A DNA stretch of 64,000 nt from Paenibacillus physcomitrellae (GTDB taxonomy: Bacteria > Bacillota > Bacilli > Paenibacillales > Paenibacillaceae): the NCBI RefSeq assembly GCF_002240225.1, contig NZ_CP022584.1:3704594-3768593 (forward strand), in the 5' to 3' direction. The notes under the pieces were generated by a model. It worked only from the letters and a program-made list of their open reading frames with translations. It was not told the DNA's origin and ran no database searches. Every line of letters begins with the position of its first letter. Position 1 is the first letter of the stretch. Positions 59,147-64,000 of this stretch are shown one piece after another. A program made the position numbers and the translations under genes.

Positions 59147-59338
59147 AATTCCGAAGAAACGGCAGTGGTCGCCTTTGTGATAGGTTTTCTACCTTTAAGA
59201 ATAATTCGAGAAATCCGGGAACAACAGCGATCGGAGGAAACTTTTAAGTACTTGCCCTTACATGAATTCTAAAAATTTCCGGATACAACAGCGGCCGCAA
59301 GAACATTCGACATCGGAGCGGAGGGGTACGAGCAAACG
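59147..59338 (+). repeat. 64 bp-period repeat between the two fucosidase genes
   Basis: A conserved core (CCGG, then ACAACAGCG, then CG and a purine-rich GAA) occurs at 59215 and 59279, and a weaker version at 59151, so the three starts are exactly 64 bases apart. The rest of each unit has diverged. It lies in the 280-base gap between the fucosidase genes, which carries no gene of its own. Confidence 0.65.
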
Positions 59339-59372
59339 CTGCTCTATAATCATTTTTTCTAGGAGGAAAATC

Positions 59373-60791
59373 ATGAGCGATCTGAAAACGACGGAATCTG
59401 AAACAGCCGTGCAGGAGGAGACCTTGCTTCCAGAGGAACCGGTGGTTGAGGAAGGCGTACACAACTACAGCAGCGAACGTGACTGGGTTAAACCTGAAGA
59501 CCCGGTTCTGCTCGAGCGACTGGAATGGTTCCAGGACCAGAAGCTTGGCCTGATGATGCACTGGGGGCCATACTCCCAGCTCGGACTGGTCGAGTCCTGG
59601 GCGCTAAGCGACGGTGACGCGGACTGGGCCAGACATGACGTAGACTGGGGCGTGGACGGCGAAGAGCTGAAACGCGAATATTTTGCGTTGAACAAAACGT
59701 TTAATCCGATTCGCTTCCAGCCCGAGCAATGGGCGGAGCTGGCGGCCGACAGCGGTTTTAAATATTTGACCTTTACGACCAAACACCATGACGGGTTCTG
59801 CATGTGGGATACCCATACGACCGACTACCGGATTACGGGGCCGGAGTGCCCGTTCCATACTCATAAATATGCGGACATCTGCAAGCAGCTGTTTGATGCC
59901 TTCCGGGCCAAAGGCTTGGCGATTTCGGCGTATTTCTCCAAGGCGGATTGGCACACGCCTTATTACTGGGCGCCGGGCATGGAAAGAGGCAGCCACATGT
60001 GGCGCGGCCCTTCTTACGATCCCAAGGAGTATCCGTGGCTGTGGGAGCAGTTCGTCCAGTTTACGCATGATCAAATTATGGAGCTGATGACCCGTTACGG
60101 GCGGATCGACATGCTTTGGCTGGATGCGGGCTGGGTCAACGCCCGCCGGGATCAGGACATTCGCCTTGGCGAAGTCGTGGGGAAAGCAAGGGAGATTCAA
60201 CCCTGGCTGCTGACGGCTGACCGGACCGTAGGCGGTCCTTACGAAAACCTGATTACGCCGGAGCAAACCCTGCCGGAGCGCCCGATGAACGTACCTTGGG
60301 AAAGCTGCATCACACTTGGAACTTCGTTCTCCTTCGGCTTCGAGGATAAATACAAAACGCCGCGCCAGCTGGTGCACCTCCTGGTCGAAATCGTGGCTAA
60401 GGGCGGCAATCTTGCGCTTAACGTTGGCCCGCAGCCGGATGGCCGTCTGCCGAAGGGGGCCATTGCCGGCATGAAAGGGCTGGGAGCCTGGTTGAAGGTG
60501 AACGGGGAAGCGATCTACGGGACGCGGGTCTGCGAACCTTTTTCGGCTGGGGATATTCGTTTTACTCGCAAGGGAGACACGGTTTATGCCATTAACCTTT
60601 ATGCGGATGAACAATCGGGGGTCCCGGATAAGCTGCTGATCCCTCTGCAAACAGACGTGGAGCGCATCGATTTGATCGGTGGACCGGAACAGCTGGCCTT
60701 TACCCGAACGGCGGAAGGGATCGAGCTCGAGCTTCCGGAAGGTCTCCTTAATAATGAGACTCCAATCGCGCATGTATTCCGGATTCGTTAA
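59373..60791 (+). CDS. Alpha-L-fucosidase, GH29 family (second)
   Basis: A 472-residue GH29 enzyme, clearly diverged from the first. It keeps LGLMMHWGPYSQLGLVESWA, YLTFTTKHHDGFCMWDTHTT and the probable nucleophile Asp251 in RIDMLWLDAGWVN. About 50 residues of acidic, probably disordered sequence (EEETLLPEEPVVEEG) precede the barrel, which is unusual. There is no signal peptide. ATG 59373 follows AGGAGG; the in-frame reading from 59262 runs through the 64 bp repeats and is rejected. Having two cytoplasmic fucosidases suggests two linkage types or substrates. Confidence 0.88.
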   Translation: MSDLKTTESETAVQEETLLPEEPVVEEGVHNYSSERDWVKPEDPVLLERLEWFQDQKLGLMMHWGPYSQLGLVESWALSDGDADWARHDVDWGVDGEELKREYFALNKTFNPIRFQPEQWAELAADSGFKYLTFTTKHHDGFCMWDTHTTDYRITGPECPFHTHKYADICKQLFDAFRAKGLAISAYFSKADWHTPYYWAPGMERGSHMWRGPSYDPKEYPWLWEQFVQFTHDQIMELMTRYGRIDMLWLDAGWVNARRDQDIRLGEVVGKAREIQPWLLTADRTVGGPYENLITPEQTLPERPMNVPWESCITLGTSFSFGFEDKYKTPRQLVHLLVEIVAKGGNLALNVGPQPDGRLPKGAIAGMKGLGAWLKVNGEAIYGTRVCEPFSAGDIRFTRKGDTVYAINLYADEQSGVPDKLLIPLQTDVERIDLIGGPEQLAFTRTAEGIELELPEGLLNNETPIAHVFRIR

Positions 60792-60808
60792 GAGGGAGGG
60801 GAGAACAA

Positions 60809-61849
60809 GTGAATTTAAGCGGAGTACCGGAGCCCAATCTGACTTATGGGCCCAAGCACTACATCTGCCGCCGAGCGTCCGGCAAGCTTGTGCCGGATGG
60901 CCGGCTGGATAAGCCGTTTTGGGCGGGAGCCGAATGGACGGAGGATTTCGTTGACATTGAAGGAGACCAACAGCCCAAACCTGCCAAACGGACGCGGGTA
61001 AAAATGCTATGGGACGACGATTATTTTTATTTCGGCGCGGAGCTGATGGAGGATCAAATCTGGGCGACGCTGACGGAGCGGGATTCGGTTATATTTTACG
61101 ATAACGACTTTGAAATCTTCATCGATCCCGACGGCGACACGCACCAGTATTACGAATTTGAAGTTAACGCGCTGAACACGGTGTGGGATCTGCTTCTCAT
61201 CAAACCTTACCGGGACGGTGGACCGCCGGTCAACGGATGGGATATTCAAGGCTTGCAGACAGCGGTCTACATCGACGGGGAACTCAACAAGCCGGGGGCG
61301 GCGAACCGTATGTGGAGCGTGGAGGTCGCTATGCCCTGGTCCGCTTTGAAGGAGTGCGCAGCGGAGGGGAAGCCGCCTGAGGCGGGACAGTTCTGGCGAG
61401 TTAACTTCTCGCGGGTGGAGTGGGGGACGGAGGTCAAGAATGGCCGATACGTCAAAGCTATGAATCCGGAAACCGGTAAACCCTACCCGGAGGATAACTG
61501 GGTCTGGTCGCCGCAAGGCCTTATCAACATGCATTATCCGGAGCTGTGGGGGTATGTGGTTTTTGCGAACGGTCAGGAGGGCAAGGGGGACGAAGCCTTT
61601 GAAATTCCCCAGGACGAATACATCAAATGGAAGCTGAGACGGCTGTATTACCGACAGCGGAACCATTTTGCGGAGAATGGAGCTTTCTCGGAAGATTTGG
61701 CCGTGCTGGCCGGAGATTTCCTGGAGGACGTGCGGCAAATACGGCCGCGTATCGAAACGACAACCCGGACGTTCCTGATTTCCGCGCCTTCGGCGGATGG
61801 AACCGGCACTTTTTATATCCGTGAAGACGGAAAATGGTGGAGGGAGTGA
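60809..61849 (+). CDS. CBM9-like carbohydrate-binding protein
   Basis: A 346-residue protein with a family 9-like carbohydrate-binding domain of the DOMON type: GRLDKPFWAGAEWTEDFVDI, TRVKMLWDDDYFYFGAELME, DNDFEIFIDPDGDTHQYYEF and MWSVEVAMPWSALKE are the conserved blocks. A helical C-terminal extension (about 260-346) ends in RTFLISAPSADGTGTFYIRE. It has no signal peptide, which is unusual for a carbohydrate-binding domain. The GTG start follows GGGAGGGGAGAA, 17 bases after the fucosidase gene. It may bind a glycan intermediate or be an enzyme of unknown type. Confidence 0.83.
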   Translation: MNLSGVPEPNLTYGPKHYICRRASGKLVPDGRLDKPFWAGAEWTEDFVDIEGDQQPKPAKRTRVKMLWDDDYFYFGAELMEDQIWATLTERDSVIFYDNDFEIFIDPDGDTHQYYEFEVNALNTVWDLLLIKPYRDGGPPVNGWDIQGLQTAVYIDGELNKPGAANRMWSVEVAMPWSALKECAAEGKPPEAGQFWRVNFSRVEWGTEVKNGRYVKAMNPETGKPYPEDNWVWSPQGLINMHYPELWGYVVFANGQEGKGDEAFEIPQDEYIKWKLRRLYYRQRNHFAENGAFSEDLAVLAGDFLEDVRQIRPRIETTTRTFLISAPSADGTGTFYIREDGKWWRE

Positions 61850-64000
61850 GTGAAACCCATGGAGCTGAAAACCCCGGTGTTTTCGCTGAGTGAGCAGGAG
61901 CTGCTGAACATGGAGCAGCGGTTTAAGGAGAAGCTGGAGATCGGTGCCGCACGCCGGCAGGAGCTGTTCGGCGTATTCGACGAGCCCCTGACGGCAGAGG
62001 AGCGGTTTGCGCTGCAATTCTTGTATGCTTACATGCCGTTAAACGATATGGCGGACTACAGCGGGGAATTGTTCCTTTCGCATGTCCGGCAGGCGCTGGC
62101 AACCCGCAGAGAGTCCGAATGGGGCAGCAGGATACCGGATTCCGTTTTTCTGCATTTTGTGCTGCCTTACCGCGTGAACAACGAGAACATTGAGGACTAT
62201 CGCGGTGTGATTTATAGCGAGCTGGGTCCCCGGGTTCAAGGTTTGACCATGGAGGAAGCGATTCTGGAGGCCAACTACTGGTGCCATGAAAAAGCGACCT
62301 ACATCGGCAGCGACCTCCGGACACTTTCGCCGCTGGGCCTGATCCGCAGCGCCAGAGGGCGCTGCGGGGAGGAGTCCACGCTTTGCGTGTCCGCGCTGCG
62401 CAGCATCGGGATTCCGGCGCGCCAGTGCTACACGCCGCGCTGGGCGCACTGCGATGACAATCACGCCTGGGTCGAAGCCTGGGCGGATGGGCAGTGGCAT
62501 TATATCGGCGCTTGCGAGCCGGAAGCGCGGCTGGATCAAGGCTGGTTCAGCGGCCCGGCGCGGAGGGCGATGCTGGTGCATTCCCGTGTGCCCGCGCAAT
62601 ATGCCGGGCCGGAGGACATCACGTATGCCGACAAGTGGCATACGGAAATCAACCTGCTGGACAACTACGCGCCTGCCCGCACGATCACGGTCAGCGTCAG
62701 GGACAGCGGCGGAGCGGCGGTGTCCGGCGCGACTGTTCAATTCTTGCTGTACAACTATGCTGAGCTGTTTCCACTGGCGCAGCTGGTGACGGACGCGCAG
62801 GGCGAGGTGAGCTTCAAGACAGGGTATGGGGAGCTCATGGTCCGGGCCGTTTATGAAGAGCAGTGGGGGCAATGCAAAATTACCGTCCCGGAGGCCGAAC
62901 GACTGGAGATCGTGCTGAGTCAAACCGGACAACCGCAGGCCGCCGAAGATTTTATTATGGTACCGCCGCCGGAAATTCCGGATCCCGAGCTTGCTCCCCT
63001 TACGGAGGAAGCGTTGGAGCGCCATGCCGCCCGGGTTGCGGAAGGAACTGCCATACGTGCGGCTTATGAAGCCTCTTTTATGAACGAAACGGAAGCGGAA
63101 GAATTGGCGCGCGGGCTTAAGCTGCCTGAAGACCGCGTGTGGGCCGTATTGGAGAAAGCGCGCGGCAATTCGCATGACATCGCTGCTTTCCTTAAGGAGC
63201 AGTCGCCCAAACATGGCGAATGGGCGCTTAAACTGCTGGAAGTGCTGAATGACAAGGATTTGATCGACACTGCCAGAGAAGTGCTGGTGGACCATCTGGA
63301 AGGAGCTCTGCCGCTGCTCGGCGAGCAGGAAGATGAAATCTTCAGCCGGTATATTTTGCGGCCAAGGGTTTATTTTGAAATGTTCACGCCTTACCGCAAG
63401 GCCATCCAATCTGCCTTTACGGCAGAGGAAGCGGCAGAGTTCCGCAGAGATCCTTCCCGTTTGGTAGAGTTCTTCAATCAGGAATGGGAGATTCGGGACG
63501 ACCTGACCCATCTGCGCGGGAAAGCCGCGCCAGGCGGCACCTTCGCCTTGAAGAAAGGCGACTCCGTTTCCATCGATCTTTGTTTTGTAGCGGTCTGCCG
63601 CAGTCTGGGCATCCCGGCAAGGCTGCATCCCAGCGAGCTGTACCCTCAGTTTAAGGATGAAAGCGGCTGGCAGGCCGCCGAATTTGAAGGTCATCCACGG
63701 ACGATAGCCAGCTCCAAGCAGGAAACCCGCGAGACCGGCACACTTCGTCTGGTAAGCGAGTCAGAGTCCGGCACGGAGGCCTCCTACAATGAGAACTTTA
63801 CGTTGGCCAGACTGGAGAACGGAATCTATAAAACCTTGATTTACCCGCACGCCAAAAAAGACTTCGCCGAGCCGCTGGAGGTTGAAGCCGGCGAATACCG
63901 GCTTACAACAGGCATCCGGCTTAAGGAAGGCACGGTCTACGGCCGGCTGGCCTATTTTGAGGTGCAGCCTGGTAAGGAAATCACGGTGCCGATTACCTTC
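61850..64000 (+). CDS. Transglutaminase-fold protein, partial (cut by window end)
   Basis: At least 717 residues; the gene runs off the window. It begins GTG 61850, directly after the CBM9-like stop, behind GGAGGG (ATG 61859 is an alternative). A transglutaminase-like core at about 150-240 has the catalytic Cys172 (RCGEESTL) and His205 (NHAWVEAW); where an Asp is usual the sequence reads GACEPE. An Ig-like domain of the carboxypeptidase-regulatory type follows at about 280-350 (VSGATVQFLLYNYAELFPLA). A second, decayed core at about 560-600 (SIDLCFVAVCRSLGIPAR) has Ser572 in place of the Cys. No signal peptide is present. It may be a peptidase or amidase on glycopeptides; the family is uncharacterised as far as I know. 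Confidence 0.85.
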   Translation, partial: MKPMELKTPVFSLSEQELLNMEQRFKEKLEIGAARRQELFGVFDEPLTAEERFALQFLYAYMPLNDMADYSGELFLSHVRQALATRRESEWGSRIPDSVFLHFVLPYRVNNENIEDYRGVIYSELGPRVQGLTMEEAILEANYWCHEKATYIGSDLRTLSPLGLIRSARGRCGEESTLCVSALRSIGIPARQCYTPRWAHCDDNHAWVEAWADGQWHYIGACEPEARLDQGWFSGPARRAMLVHSRVPAQYAGPEDITYADKWHTEINLLDNYAPARTITVSVRDSGGAAVSGATVQFLLYNYAELFPLAQLVTDAQGEVSFKTGYGELMVRAVYEEQWGQCKITVPEAERLEIVLSQTGQPQAAEDFIMVPPPEIPDPELAPLTEEALERHAARVAEGTAIRAAYEASFMNETEAEELARGLKLPEDRVWAVLEKARGNSHDIAAFLKEQSPKHGEWALKLLEVLNDKDLIDTAREVLVDHLEGALPLLGEQEDEIFSRYILRPRVYFEMFTPYRKAIQSAFTAEEAAEFRRDPSRLVEFFNQEWEIRDDLTHLRGKAAPGGTFALKKGDSVSIDLCFVAVCRSLGIPARLHPSELYPQFKDESGWQAAEFEGHPRTIASSKQETRETGTLRLVSESESGTEASYNENFTLARLENGIYKTLIYPHAKKDFAEPLEVEAGEYRLTTGIRLKEGTVYGRLAYFEVQPGKEITVPITF

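Noticed and set aside
59262-59372. N-terminal extension of the second fucosidase, possibly a targeting sequence
   Set aside because: It translates the 64 bp repeat region, has no hydrophobic segment and no ribosome site; AGGAGG supports ATG 59373.
62039-63694. 551-codon open frame on the minus strand
   Set aside because: It is antisense to the transglutaminase-fold gene, has no ribosome site and no recognisable domain; long shadow frames are common in this GC-rich, strongly codon-biased sequence.
1-64000. tRNA, rRNA, insertion sequences, prophage or attachment sites
   Set aside because: No transposase, integrase or structural RNA signature was seen in any gap.

Overview
The window looks like chromosomal DNA of a spore-forming Gram-positive bacterium close to Paenibacillus. 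Pointers are strong GGAGG-type ribosome sites, many TTG and GTG starts, a CotF-type spore coat protein beside a DUF3231 protein, a GlpP antiterminator with its glpD leader, a phasin/AarF pair, and an AraC membrane sensor divergent from an LplB/YtcP-type sugar importer. I see no rRNA, tRNA, CRISPR array, transposase or phage gene. The genus is an inference from gene content.

Layout. 1-3.1 kb: BceAB-type ABC transporter. 3.1-6.2 kb (minus): MFS exporter, small His-rich tail-anchored protein, aldo/keto reductase. 6.4-8.7 kb: ECF sigma factor, its probable membrane anti-sigma factor, low-molecular-weight tyrosine phosphatase. 8.9-12 kb: two-component system overlapping a lipoprotein gene. 12.1-15.3 kb: CutC, phasin-like protein, AarF/UbiB kinase. 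15.4-18.9 kb: AraC regulator divergent from an aldo/keto reductase-SDR-ThuA operon. 19-23 kb: old yellow enzyme and the glpP-glpD unit. 23.2-29.8 kb: DinG-like helicase, NUDIX hydrolase, two spore-coat-type proteins, a nucleotidase-family phosphoesterase. 30-34.5 kb: MerR regulator with MFS pump, universal stress protein, acetyltransferase, SulP permease. 34.6-37.4 kb: amidohydrolase (minus) and a membrane-anchored phosphodiester glycosidase. 37.4-41.3 kb: phnDCEE importer behind a PhoP-box-like array. 41.4-47.4 kb: AIM24 protein with a coiled-coil membrane protein, AraC regulator divergent from a MATE pump, BmrA-like exporter. 47.4-51.2 kb: ECF sigma factor, anti-sigma-like protein and ABC-2 transporter in one operon. 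51.4-64 kb: sugar-utilisation locus with AraC/cache sensor, ABC importer, two GH29 fucosidases, CBM9-like protein and a transglutaminase-fold protein cut by the window end.

How it works together. The last 12.6 kb is the most unusual block. A membrane AraC sensor probably switches on an importer for fucosylated oligosaccharides or glycoconjugates. The four downstream proteins lack signal peptides, so the import product is probably dismantled in the cytoplasm. The phn importer appears to be a phosphate-starvation scavenging unit. The two ECF sigma modules, the two-component system and the BceAB-like transporter suggest cell-envelope stress responses.

A second theme is non-coding. Short degenerate tandem repeats with unit lengths of about 10-15 bp lie immediately after the stop codons of many unrelated genes. 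Each locus has its own unit sequence, and I know of no named element that explains them.
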